Of a stretch of DNA of 9,926 nucleotides, positions 1-6,648 are shown piece by piece (within the stretch, counting starts at the first letter, position 1; the number at the start of each line of letters is the position of its first letter). The DNA is from an uncultured Rhodospirillaceae bacterium (GTDB lineage: Bacteria; Pseudomonadota; Alphaproteobacteria; MPNO01). Location of the stretch: contig CALGIA010000540.1 of NCBI GenBank assembly GCA_937916005.1, positions 1 to 9,926 of the forward strand, read 5' to 3'. The translations under genes and the position numbers were made by a program. The notes under the pieces are model-generated. The model was not told where the DNA came from, did not search any database, and was given only the letters and a program-made list of their open reading frames with translations.

Positions 1-1
1 T

Positions 2-412
2 CTGCCGCGCATCCCGGGGTTCAGCGATGTCGGCGAAGTCATCTTCGCCATTGTCATCGCAACCTGTTTTCCCGCCGGTCTGTTGCGGTCCAACAACATC
101 ACCATCAGGTTTCTCGGGGCCGGGCTCGGCCCCGCCGCCCACCGATGGCTTGATGCCTTCGGCTCACTGATGACGCTGGCGTTCTTTTCCATGTTGGCAT
201 GGCAATTCGTGGTGATCACGGCGGATTATCAAGTCAATGCACGGGTGACGGAAACAATCGAGTTGCCGATTGCGCCCTGGTGGTGGGTCACCACCACCAT
301 CATGTTGCTCTGCGTCCCAATTCAGGTCTGGGTTTTGATCGACCGATGCCTGGGCGCAATCCGTGGCCAAACCCGAGAGCCGCTTCCCGAGCGACTTGAG
401 CAGAGTTCTTAA
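2..412 (+). CDS. TRAP transporter small permease (DctQ-like), 5' end outside window
   Basis: This is the small membrane subunit of a tripartite ATP-independent periplasmic (TRAP) transporter. In this family it sits in the inner membrane and helps the large permease import organic acids captured by a periplasmic binding protein. The reading frame is already open at the first bases of the window, so the gene starts upstream; the TTG at 83 lies inside it. Visible are a hydrophobic segment before base 80, the stretch RWLDAFGSLMTLAFFSMLAWQ, which matches the usual DctQ pattern of a conserved helix start, and a last membrane helix around APWWWVTTTIMLLCVPIQVW. The C-terminus is a short charged tail ending LEQSS. 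The large permease follows after 26 bases, the standard TRAP order. The family assignment is based on the pattern and on the neighbour; the substrate is unknown. Confidence 0.85.
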   Translation: MPRIPGFSDVGEVIFAIVIATCFPAGLLRSNNITIRFLGAGLGPAAHRWLDAFGSLMTLAFFSMLAWQFVVITADYQVNARVTETIELPIAPWWWVTTTIMLLCVPIQVWVLIDRCLGAIRGQTREPLPERLEQSS

Positions 413-438
413 AACCGATGGCCCGGAAGGTAGCGTAA

Positions 439-1752
439 ATGGACCCCATTATCCTCGGCATACTCGGCATGGGCGGGATGTTGGTGCTGATCGCGCTACA
501 TGTGCCGATAGGCGTCGCCATGGGTATTTCAGGGTTCATCGGCGTCGGTTTCCTGATTGGCTGGGGTCCGGCGGTATCGTTATTCGGCACTGAGCCGTCG
601 TCGAAAATCGCCAGCGAGGAACTGGCGGTGCTGGCCCTGTTCCTGCTGATGGGAGGCCTGGCCGGGCTCGCCGGGCTCGCCGCCGACATGTACAAGCTTT
701 TCTATGCTCTGATTGGCCACAAACGCGGCGGGCTCGCCATGGCGACCATCGGCGGCTGTGCCGGGTTCGGCGCGGTGTGCGGTTCTTCGGTGGCGACGGC
801 GGCCACGTTTACCCGTGTCGCCCTGCCCGAAATGCTGGACCGGAACTACCAGCCCGGTCTCGCCGGCGGCTGTATCGCGGCCGGCGGAACGCTCGGCATG
901 ATCATCCCGCCATCGCTGGTAATGATCATTTACGGAATTCTGACCGAGGAATTCGTCATCGCGCTGTTTGCGGCGGCGATTATTCCCGGGCTGATTTCGG
1001 TTGTCTTCTATTTCATAACCATCTGGATCTACACAAAGATCAAGCCGGAAGCCGGCCCGCCCGGCCCGGCAATGCCCTGGCCGGAACGGATCAAGGTGAT
1101 CACGGAGTGCTGGGGCATCGTGTTTCTCGCCGGCGTGGTCTCGGGAGGGATTTATTCCGGAGTGTTTACGGTAACCGAGGCTGCATCCGTCGGGGCCACC
1201 ATCGCATTTTTCTTCGCGGTCGCGCGCGGCCGGGTGACGTGGAATACATTCCTCAGCACCCTGCGCGAAACCGCCGGAAATACCGGGTTGATTTACGTCA
1301 TCATCATGGGCGCATCGATTTTCGCCTATTTCGTGACCCTGTCCCATCTGCCGGATGCGCTGGTCGCGGCGATCATGGGTCTGGGGCTGCCGCCGCTCAT
1401 GGTCATCTTGCTGTTCATGGTAATGTATCTGGTCCTGGGCAGCGTGTTCGACACCGTCGCGGCCATGGTCATCACCCTGCCCTTCGTGTTCCCGGTCATC
1501 GTCGAGCTTGGCTACGATCCGATTTGGTGGGGAGTGGTCAATGTGGTCGCCATGGAGATCGGCATGATTACGCCACCCATCGGCATGAATGTGTTCGTAC
1601 TTCACGGCGTTGCCAAGGATCTGCCGCTCAAAACCATATTTGGCGGAATTTTACCGTTTTTCTGCGCCGATGTGGTCCGGCTGGCGGTGATCGTGATTTT
1701 CCCGGGAATCGTTCTGTGGCTGCCCAAGGCCTGGGGGTTGATGGGCGGATAG
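439..1752 (+). CDS. TRAP transporter large permease (DctM-like)
   Basis: This is the large, transport-catalysing membrane subunit of a TRAP transporter (437 residues, normal for the DctM family), an importer driven by an ion gradient. It is hydrophobic almost throughout, with many predicted membrane helices. Family hallmarks are visible in order: HVPIGVAMGISG near residues 21-32, GFGAVCGSSVATAATF near 109-124, GGTLGMIIPPSLVMIIYG near 149-166, GVFTVTEAASVGA near 241-253, and MEIGMITPPIGMNVF near 372-386. The start ATG at 439 has GGAAGG eight bases upstream, which supports it. It follows the DctQ-like gene by 26 bases and is followed after 54 bases by an Hdr-like iron-sulfur gene on the same strand, so one transcript is likely. 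TRAP systems of this type usually carry mono- or dicarboxylates, keto acids or related compounds; which one is not visible. Confidence 0.95.
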   Translation: MDPIILGILGMGGMLVLIALHVPIGVAMGISGFIGVGFLIGWGPAVSLFGTEPSSKIASEELAVLALFLLMGGLAGLAGLAADMYKLFYALIGHKRGGLAMATIGGCAGFGAVCGSSVATAATFTRVALPEMLDRNYQPGLAGGCIAAGGTLGMIIPPSLVMIIYGILTEEFVIALFAAAIIPGLISVVFYFITIWIYTKIKPEAGPPGPAMPWPERIKVITECWGIVFLAGVVSGGIYSGVFTVTEAASVGATIAFFFAVARGRVTWNTFLSTLRETAGNTGLIYVIIMGASIFAYFVTLSHLPDALVAAIMGLGLPPLMVILLFMVMYLVLGSVFDTVAAMVITLPFVFPVIVELGYDPIWWGVVNVVAMEIGMITPPIGMNVFVLHGVAKDLPLKTIFGGILPFFCADVVRLAVIVIFPGIVLWLPKAWGLMGG

Positions 1753-1806
1753 ATTTTACCCGCCCGTGGTCCTATTCTTTAAATCTGATCACCGGAAGGT
1801 TCAAGG

Positions 1807-3159
1807 ATGACCGATACCCTGACCAGCTTCATGGCGGCGCTCGACCAGCGAACCAGCCAGATTCTCAAGTCCTGCACGAGCTGCGGAAAATGCGTCGAGG
1901 TGTGCCCCATGACCGCGCCCGCCGGAGTCCATATCAGCGAGACGGACGGCAAATCCAAAGCCGTCGCCGGCGGCGTTCTGAATATCATCCAGACCGGGAA
2001 CGGCCCGGAGGAGTCCGGGCGCTGGGCCAACGCCTGTTCGGGCAGCGGCCATTGCATCGATGCCTGCGAATATGGAGTCAATCCGCGCTTCATGCTGGGT
2101 TTGGCGCGCGCCGCCCTGCGGCGTGGCCAGGACGCCACACTGGACACTGCGCGCGATGGCAGCGCCCAGGGCTTTCGCATCCTTGGAAGCAGCGTACGGG
2201 TTCTATCCCAGCTTCAGCTCAGCCCCGATCAATTGCAGCGATTGGGGCAAATACGCGGCGGCGTGCAGCCGGAAAATCCCGACATCATTTTCTATACAGG
2301 CTGCAATGTTCTCAAGACGCCCCATATCGTGTTGCTGTGCCTCGATATTCTCGATGCGCTGGGCGTCAGTTACCAGGTCATGGGCGGGCCGGCATATTGC
2401 TGCGGCGTGATCCAGTTCAGGACCGGCGATCTTGAAGGGTTCGAGCGCATGTCCGGGCGCACCATCGACAAGCTGGCCCAGGCAAACAAAAGCGAGGTGC
2501 TGTCCTGGTGCCCAAGCTGCCAGGTTCATTTGGGCGAGGCCGCCCTGCAGACCACATCGGTGGATGGCGAAAATCCGTTCGATCTGAACGCGTTCGTCGT
2601 TTATCTGGCAAGCAAGCTGGACGCACTAAAACCGCTGATGACCCGGCGGGTTGAAAAGCGCGTGGGATTACACGAGCATCCCGGAATCGGCGGTATCACC
2701 GAGGCGGCGCAAAGCCTGCTGGAGGCGATCCCCGGTCTGGAATTCGTCGAGCTGGAACAACCCCGTGTCGGCTACATGTGCAACGTGATCAACTCGCTGC
2801 CCGACTACAAGCGCGACTATCATGCAGAACAGCTTGCCGCGGCCGAAGCGGCCAATTTGGACGTATTGGCGGGGATCTATCATGTCTGTCACCGGGAGTT
2901 ATGCTCCCACGAACGCGACTGGCCGTTCGAGGTCGTGAATTTCATGGAGCTGGTGGGGGAGAGCATGGGGATCGAGCACCCCGATCTGTTCAAGCGCCTG
3001 AAGCTCATGCAGGATGTGGATGCGATCATCGCCGACAGTGCGGACATGATCGCCCAATACGACATGGATCTGGATGAAGTCCGCACCGTGGTGCTCAGGG
3101 ATATGCTGGGCGAACAGCCCCTGGAACTGGGACGGGGGGCACAGGGACGGGGGATTTAA
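1807..3159 (+). CDS. HdrC/HdrB-like iron-sulfur protein with CCG (cysteine-rich) domains
   Basis: This 450-residue protein combines a ferredoxin-like part with cysteine-rich CCG domains, as in HdrD, GlpC, GlcF, LutA and TfrB, which pass electrons between flavoproteins and quinones or thiols. Visible are a complete 4Fe-4S motif C23-x2-C26-x2-C29-x3-C33-P, then a second cluster motif in which the second cysteine is replaced: C77-x2-S80-x2-C83-x3-C87-E. A full CCG domain follows: C166-x31-C198-C199-x35-C235-x2-C238. A second, degenerate CCG-like domain has HEHPG where a cysteine is expected, MC (C325) instead of CC, and C361-x4-C366 instead of CxxC. There is no clear membrane segment, so it is probably cytoplasmic and membrane-associated through partners. 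GGAAGG lies seven bases before the ATG. It sits after TRAP permease genes; its likely role is electron acceptor for a dehydrogenase, possibly the flavoprotein at 6649-8133 (inference). Confidence 0.88.
   Translation: MTDTLTSFMAALDQRTSQILKSCTSCGKCVEVCPMTAPAGVHISETDGKSKAVAGGVLNIIQTGNGPEESGRWANACSGSGHCIDACEYGVNPRFMLGLARAALRRGQDATLDTARDGSAQGFRILGSSVRVLSQLQLSPDQLQRLGQIRGGVQPENPDIIFYTGCNVLKTPHIVLLCLDILDALGVSYQVMGGPAYCCGVIQFRTGDLEGFERMSGRTIDKLAQANKSEVLSWCPSCQVHLGEAALQTTSVDGENPFDLNAFVVYLASKLDALKPLMTRRVEKRVGLHEHPGIGGITEAAQSLLEAIPGLEFVELEQPRVGYMCNVINSLPDYKRDYHAEQLAAAEAANLDVLAGIYHVCHRELCSHERDWPFEVVNFMELVGESMGIEHPDLFKRLKLMQDVDAIIADSADMIAQYDMDLDEVRTVVLRDMLGEQPLELGRGAQGRGI
3129..3153 (+). other. Potential G-quadruplex motif at the 3' end of the Hdr-like gene
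   Basis: Four G-runs of at least three bases occur with short loops: GGG, AC, six G, CACA, GGG, AC, five G. This meets the usual G-quadruplex pattern on the coding strand, and hence in the mRNA. The runs form an imperfect 15-base tandem repeat (GGGACGGGGG at 3129 and 3144) and encode the odd ending GRGAQGRGI. C-runs just downstream (3161-3177) could pair with the G-runs instead. The motif is seen in the sequence; folding and function are not shown. Confidence 0.45.
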
Positions 3160-3164
3160 TCCCC
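3150..3164 (+). repeat. Palindrome spanning the stop codon of the Hdr-like gene
   Basis: GGGGATTTAATCCCC is a perfect inverted repeat with seven-base arms, and the TAA stop (3157-3159) lies in its centre. As RNA it would form a short GC stem with an AT loop. There is no run of T after it, so it is not a standard intrinsic terminator. It may reduce read-through or protect the 3' end before the cbtB gene, or it may be chance within a G/C-run region. Confidence 0.4.
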
Positions 3165-3270
3165 GCCGCCTACCCCCGCCGCGTATTATTGAAATAACCG
3201 GATTGCCTAATTGCACGACGCAGGAATCCATGGCATTTTGCTCTGGTTCGATGGATCGGAGAACGAAAAG

Positions 3271-3465
3271 ATGAATAGCCCTACGACACAAACCATTGCC
3301 CCGGAACAAACGCAGGCACAAGCGCGGTCGGGGATCATTGCGACGGCGGCATTCGCCATGCTGTTCGGAATTTTCCTGATTTATGGCGCGGGTTTTGCGA
3401 ATTCGCAGATCGCACACAACGCGGTTCACGACGCACGGCACGCGTTCTCCTTTCCCTGCCACTGA
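3271..3465 (+). CDS. cbtB: Cobalt transporter subunit CbtB (predicted)
   Basis: This is a small single-pass membrane protein of the CbtB family, the proposed partner of CbtA in cobalt uptake for cobalamin synthesis. The family role was inferred from its association with B12 genes. The 64 residues contain a polar N-terminus, one membrane helix around residues 20-42 (GIIATAAFAMLFGIFLIYG) and the typical C-terminal metal-binding signature: H49, H53, D54, R56, H57 and the terminal FPCH (C63, H64). The ATG at 3271 is chosen over an in-frame upstream ATG at 3211 because GGAGAA lies seven bases before it and because CbtB proteins are about this long. The cbtA gene follows after 22 bases. The 111 bases upstream of this start are too short for, and show no sign of, the cobalamin riboswitch often found before cbtAB. 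Confidence 0.9.
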   Translation: MNSPTTQTIAPEQTQAQARSGIIATAAFAMLFGIFLIYGAGFANSQIAHNAVHDARHAFSFPCH

Positions 3466-3487
3466 ATCAGCAAAGCGCCGGACTCCG

Positions 3488-4201
3488 ATGTTCAGGCGGA
3501 TTTTACTGTCGGCCATCTTCGCCGGGCTTTTGGCCGGGCTGTTCATATCGCTGGTGCAGGAATTCACCACAACGCCGATCATCCTCCAGGCCGAAACATA
3601 TGAAAACTCAGTCGCGCCTGATCATCACGCCACCGCTCCGCCACCAGCCAGACCCGCCGAACATGATCACGGCGAACATGATCACGGCGGCGGCTGGTCG
3701 CCCGGAGACGGGTTTGAACGGACAGCCTATACGGCGCTCGGCAATATCATCCTCGCAGTGGGCTTCGGACTCATATTGATCGCCTGTTTCGCCTTGCAGG
3801 GTGGTGAGATCAACGGACGGCGCGGCGTCATATGGGGCTTGGCTGGCTATGCGGTATTTTCGCTCGCGCCCGCGCTCGGCCTGCCACCCGAGGCGCCGGG
3901 CAGCATGGTTGCGGAACTCGTCGCGCGTCAGGAATGGTGGTTCCTGGCCGCCGGCGCGACGGCGCTCGGGCTTGCGCTCATGGTATTCGGCAAGCGAACT
4001 CCCTGGATTGTCCTGGGAATCATCATCCTGGCGGCGCCCCACATCATCGGCGCGCCCCAGCCGGCGGAAATCGGAGCCAAATTTCCGCCGGAAATCGCGG
4101 GCCACTTCGCCGCCGCATCCCTGGTGACCGCCGCCATCTTCTGGACGGTTTTGGGATGGCTTGGCGGAACCTTCTACCGCCGGGCCTCTATCAACCCGTA
4201 A
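3488..4201 (+). CDS. cbtA: Cobalt transporter subunit CbtA (predicted)
   Basis: This is a polytopic inner-membrane protein of the CbtA family (237 residues, usual size), proposed to move cobalt together with CbtB. It starts MFRRILLSAIFAGLLAGLF, a first membrane helix; a His-rich periplasmic or cytosolic loop follows at residues 46-66 with H46, H47, H59, H61, H64 and H66, probably metal-binding. Further hydrophobic helices lie near 83-103, 113-131, 150-167, 172-188 and 205-226. The motifs RQEWWFLAAGATALGL and PHIIGAP fit the family. The ATG at 3488 is preferred over earlier in-frame codons because those fall inside cbtB; its ribosome binding site is weak, so coupling to cbtB translation is plausible. 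Its last 11 bases overlap the convergent PrpD-family gene. Confidence 0.9.
   Translation: MFRRILLSAIFAGLLAGLFISLVQEFTTTPIILQAETYENSVAPDHHATAPPPARPAEHDHGEHDHGGGWSPGDGFERTAYTALGNIILAVGFGLILIACFALQGGEINGRRGVIWGLAGYAVFSLAPALGLPPEAPGSMVAELVARQEWWFLAAGATALGLALMVFGKRTPWIVLGIIILAAPHIIGAPQPAEIGAKFPPEIAGHFAAASLVTAAIFWTVLGWLGGTFYRRASINP
3659..3688 (+). repeat. Perfect 15-base tandem duplication inside cbtA
   Basis: GAACATGATCACGGC occurs twice head to tail and encodes EHDHG-EHDHG in the His-rich loop (residues 58-67 of CbtA). The copies are identical at every base including third positions, which suggests a recent duplication or slippage that changed the number of metal-binding histidines. Confidence 0.85.
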
Positions 4202-5573
4202 GAGCGCCCACCAGCCCCTCCAGATCGGGCTGCGACTCCAGATTTCGCACCAGTTCGATGATTTGGCCGGCCTTGTGATCGGGCCAATCCGCGTGGGAGG
4301 CGCATCCGCGGAATTTCTCGGTGACATCGTCGAAATCCATGGGCGCGTCGGTACTGCCGCGCGCGTAATCGGCGCGCCCGGAGAGTTTCTGTCCATCACT
4401 CAAGTCGATCTCGACCAGGGTGGTGACATTGGTGAAATCCGACCCGGGTTGGGAATAGGAATCATAATCAATCCGGTCCATCATGGCGGCAATGTCAGGT
4501 CTCGCGACCATTTGATCGGTAAATTCGGACAGGCCCGCGCGTCCATCCAGCATTAGGATGGCAACACAGAATTCCATGCTGAATTTTGCCTGCAGCCCGG
4601 TTACCGGGCGTTCGCGGGTCAATATGTTCCGTATCCTGTCATTGGCGCGGATGCGGATCGCGGCGACCTGATCGGGGGTGACGGCATGATCCCGCAGCAA
4701 ATCACCCGTCGCCGCAAGGGCCGGATGGGTCAGCGCCCCCGACGGGTGCGGCTTGATCCACATGCCCGGGTCGCTGAATGCCCAGGGCGCACCGAGCCGG
4801 CCATCGATAATGGTTTCATCGTATCCGCCGCCGGCCGCCTGGATATAGCCGGAGGCGCCTTCCAGCGCATCCACCGCGCCGGTCAGGCCGCGTGCGGCGA
4901 AATCCGCAGCCACCACGCCGCATTCGGCGGCATGGCCGGAATGGAGCACCTCGACCATGGAGCCGAAATTGCGCCGGACGCCGGACGCTTCGCTGGCGGC
5001 AAACGCCAACGCATGGGTGATGCCGTCGGATCCCAGGCCCATCAACCGGCCCGCCGCCGCCGCGCACCCGAACGCATTTAACGTTCCCGTGGTGTGGAAC
5101 CCGTCCGCATAGTGCCGCTGGGCGATGGCGTGGCTGAGCTTGCAGGCGATTTCCACCCCCACATGATAGGCGGCCATGAAATCCCGCCCATCGGTTTTAA
5201 GGCTCTCGCCGAGGGCCAGCGCTGTCGCCAGCACCGCGCCGGTGGCGTGAATGCCGCCGTTGCGCGCGGGGTCCGCCTGGGGATTGGTGTCGTCGAAATT
5301 ATCGGCGTGGATCGAGGTTCCGTTGCACAGGGCCGCGAAGCGCGCCGGGATCCGGTGTCCTGTCCCCAAAATCGATGCATCGCCATGCGCCGAGCAGACC
5401 GACAACACGTGATCGCGGGTAATTTGCGCGGGCGGCGCGATGGATCCGGCGAGGGCGAGTCCAAGCGCATCGAGAATATGAACCTTGCCCCGCGCGATCA
5501 CCTCAACCGGAATATCTTCATACCGGACGCCCCCGGCGAACCGGGCCAGATTTCCACTGAGTGGAAAATTCAG
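4191..5573 (-). CDS. MmgE/PrpD family protein, probable CTG start
   Basis: This is a member of the MmgE/PrpD family, which includes 2-methylcitrate dehydratase and cis-aconitate decarboxylase and acts on carboxylates by dehydration, hydration, isomerisation or decarboxylation. With the start proposed here it has 460 residues. Family patterns are visible: HILDALGLALAGS near residues 32-44, HADNFDDT near 89-96, GFHTTGTLNAFG near 158-169, and LHSGHAAECGVVAADFAARGLTG from about 210. The first GTG in frame (5501) would remove the conserved N-terminal segment LARFAGGVRYEDIPVEV, and no ATG, GTG or TTG exists between it and the overlap with the preceding gene. The CTG at 5573-5571 lies seven bases after GGAGG and shares bases with the preceding TGA stop (CTGA). 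It is the third gene of the operon. The product's exact reaction is unknown. Confidence 0.9.
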   Translation of the reverse strand: MNFPLSGNLARFAGGVRYEDIPVEVIARGKVHILDALGLALAGSIAPPAQITRDHVLSVCSAHGDASILGTGHRIPARFAALCNGTSIHADNFDDTNPQADPARNGGIHATGAVLATALALGESLKTDGRDFMAAYHVGVEIACKLSHAIAQRHYADGFHTTGTLNAFGCAAAAGRLMGLGSDGITHALAFAASEASGVRRNFGSMVEVLHSGHAAECGVVAADFAARGLTGAVDALEGASGYIQAAGGGYDETIIDGRLGAPWAFSDPGMWIKPHPSGALTHPALAATGDLLRDHAVTPDQVAAIRIRANDRIRNILTRERPVTGLQAKFSMEFCVAILMLDGRAGLSEFTDQMVARPDIAAMMDRIDYDSYSQPGSDFTNVTTLVEIDLSDGQKLSGRADYARGSTDAPMDFDDVTEKFRGCASHADWPDHKAGQIIELVRNLESQPDLEGLVGALTG

Positions 5574-6643
5574 CGCACGGCCTCCGCAAGATTGGCGACC
5601 AGTTCTTCCATATCGGCGGCGCCGTTCATGCGCGACGCGACGGCGATATGGGGCGACAGAACCACATTGTCAAATTTCTTCAACGGCTCATCCGCGTCGC
5701 CCGGTTCCTTGTAATGAACATCGATCCCCGCCCCGCCGAGACGGCCGGATTCCAGCGCCCCGATCAACGCGTCGCGGTCGACAATGGCGGCGCGGGAAAT
5801 ATTGACCAGAAACGCGCCGGGTTTCATGCGCGCGAAAGCCGCCTTGTCGATCATGCCTTCCGTCGACGGCGTGAGCGGAAGCTGGATGGTCATGAAATCG
5901 GACTGTTCCAGCAATTCCCCGAACGACACGTAGCGCGCCCCCAGCGCGGCCTCTACATCCGCGGGAACCTGGTTGCGCTGGTGATAGAGGATATTCATGT
6001 TGAACGCCTTGGCCCGTTCCGCCAGTTCGCGGCCGATTTCGCCGAGCCCCAGCACCCCGAGGGTCGAGCCCTGCAAGGTCACCAACCCGCCGACCCGCGC
6101 CCAGTTGGCCGAGGCCACATGACGCCGGTCATACATTTTTGGCTGATACCCGGCCGCGCGCAGGCTGGCTTCGTCGAGCCGGCCCGCGGTGGATACGATT
6201 TTCTTCGCCAGCGCCATCATCAGGGCGAAGGCATGTTCGGCGACCGCCACATTGACCCGGCGGCGCAACGGCTTGACCACCACATTGTGCCGCGCACAGG
6301 CATCAAGATCGATATTCCGCAGATCAACGCCGAATTTCTGGATGATCTTGAGATTGGGCGCAGCCGCAAGCTCCTGCTCGCCGACAATGAACGATTCCAG
6401 AATCGCCCCATCGGCGTCCTTGATGGCGTCCCGAAAAGATTCCTGATCATCGACCATCCTGAATGTGGATGGGAACAAACCCTTGGCCATTCCCCGGACC
6501 TTGGCGAGGTAACCGTCGAAATCCTTCAGATCGACCGAAAAGTAATCGGCTATCCCGGCCTGCCGGTCGGGATCGGTGTCGGGGTCCAGGATAACCTGGG
6601 CGGAACGGATGATGGCGTCATCCTGGGCAACGATGATCGGCAT
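5570..6643 (-). CDS. D-isomer-specific 2-hydroxyacid dehydrogenase
   Basis: This is an NAD(P)-dependent oxidoreductase interconverting 2-hydroxy acids and 2-keto acids, of the phosphoglycerate/glycerate/lactate dehydrogenase superfamily; at 357 residues it is somewhat longer than average. A Rossmann motif G199-L-G201-E-I-G204 is clear, and the catalytic residues are present: R284 (NISRAAIVD), E313 (HYKEP) and H332 (SPHIAVAS). Three details differ from the common pattern: the glycine after the catalytic arginine is alanine, the glycine after PHxA is valine, and the end of the second Rossmann strand reads YHQRN without an obvious acidic residue, which could favour NADP. The N-terminal region (QVILDPDTDPDRQAG, ADYFSVDLKDF) looks extended. 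It begins five bases after the flavoprotein gene stops and its stop overlaps the start of the PrpD-family gene, so the three are co-transcribed. The substrate is unknown. Confidence 0.93.
   Translation of the reverse strand: MPIIVAQDDAIIRSAQVILDPDTDPDRQAGIADYFSVDLKDFDGYLAKVRGMAKGLFPSTFRMVDDQESFRDAIKDADGAILESFIVGEQELAAAPNLKIIQKFGVDLRNIDLDACARHNVVVKPLRRRVNVAVAEHAFALMMALAKKIVSTAGRLDEASLRAAGYQPKMYDRRHVASANWARVGGLVTLQGSTLGVLGLGEIGRELAERAKAFNMNILYHQRNQVPADVEAALGARYVSFGELLEQSDFMTIQLPLTPSTEGMIDKAAFARMKPGAFLVNISRAAIVDRDALIGALESGRLGGAGIDVHYKEPGDADEPLKKFDNVVLSPHIAVASRMNGAADMEELVANLAEAVR
5581..5585 (-). promoter_or_regulatory. Ribosome binding site that decides the PrpD-family start
   Basis: GGAGG on the minus strand lies inside the last codons of the hydroxyacid dehydrogenase gene. 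It is separated by seven bases from the CTG at 5573, which overlaps the TGA stop. Such position and strength support initiation at this CTG with coupling to the preceding gene, in the manner of common ATGA overlaps. Confidence 0.6.
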
Positions 6644-6648
6644 GCCGG

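Noticed and set aside
777..2435. Long plus-strand open frame of 552 codons
   Set aside because: It is a shadow frame across the DctM-like and Hdr-like genes; the protein is Arg/His/Gly-rich with no family pattern, while the overlapping genes are clear.
3211..3270. Upstream ATG extending CbtB by 20 residues
   Set aside because: The extension is poorly matched to the family, while the ATG at 3271 has a good ribosome binding site and gives the usual length.
3458..3464. GCCACTG, matching the core of the cobalamin riboswitch B12 box
   Set aside because: It lies at the end of the cbtB coding region (codons for Cys-His and the stop), downstream of the cbtB start, with no surrounding riboswitch structure.
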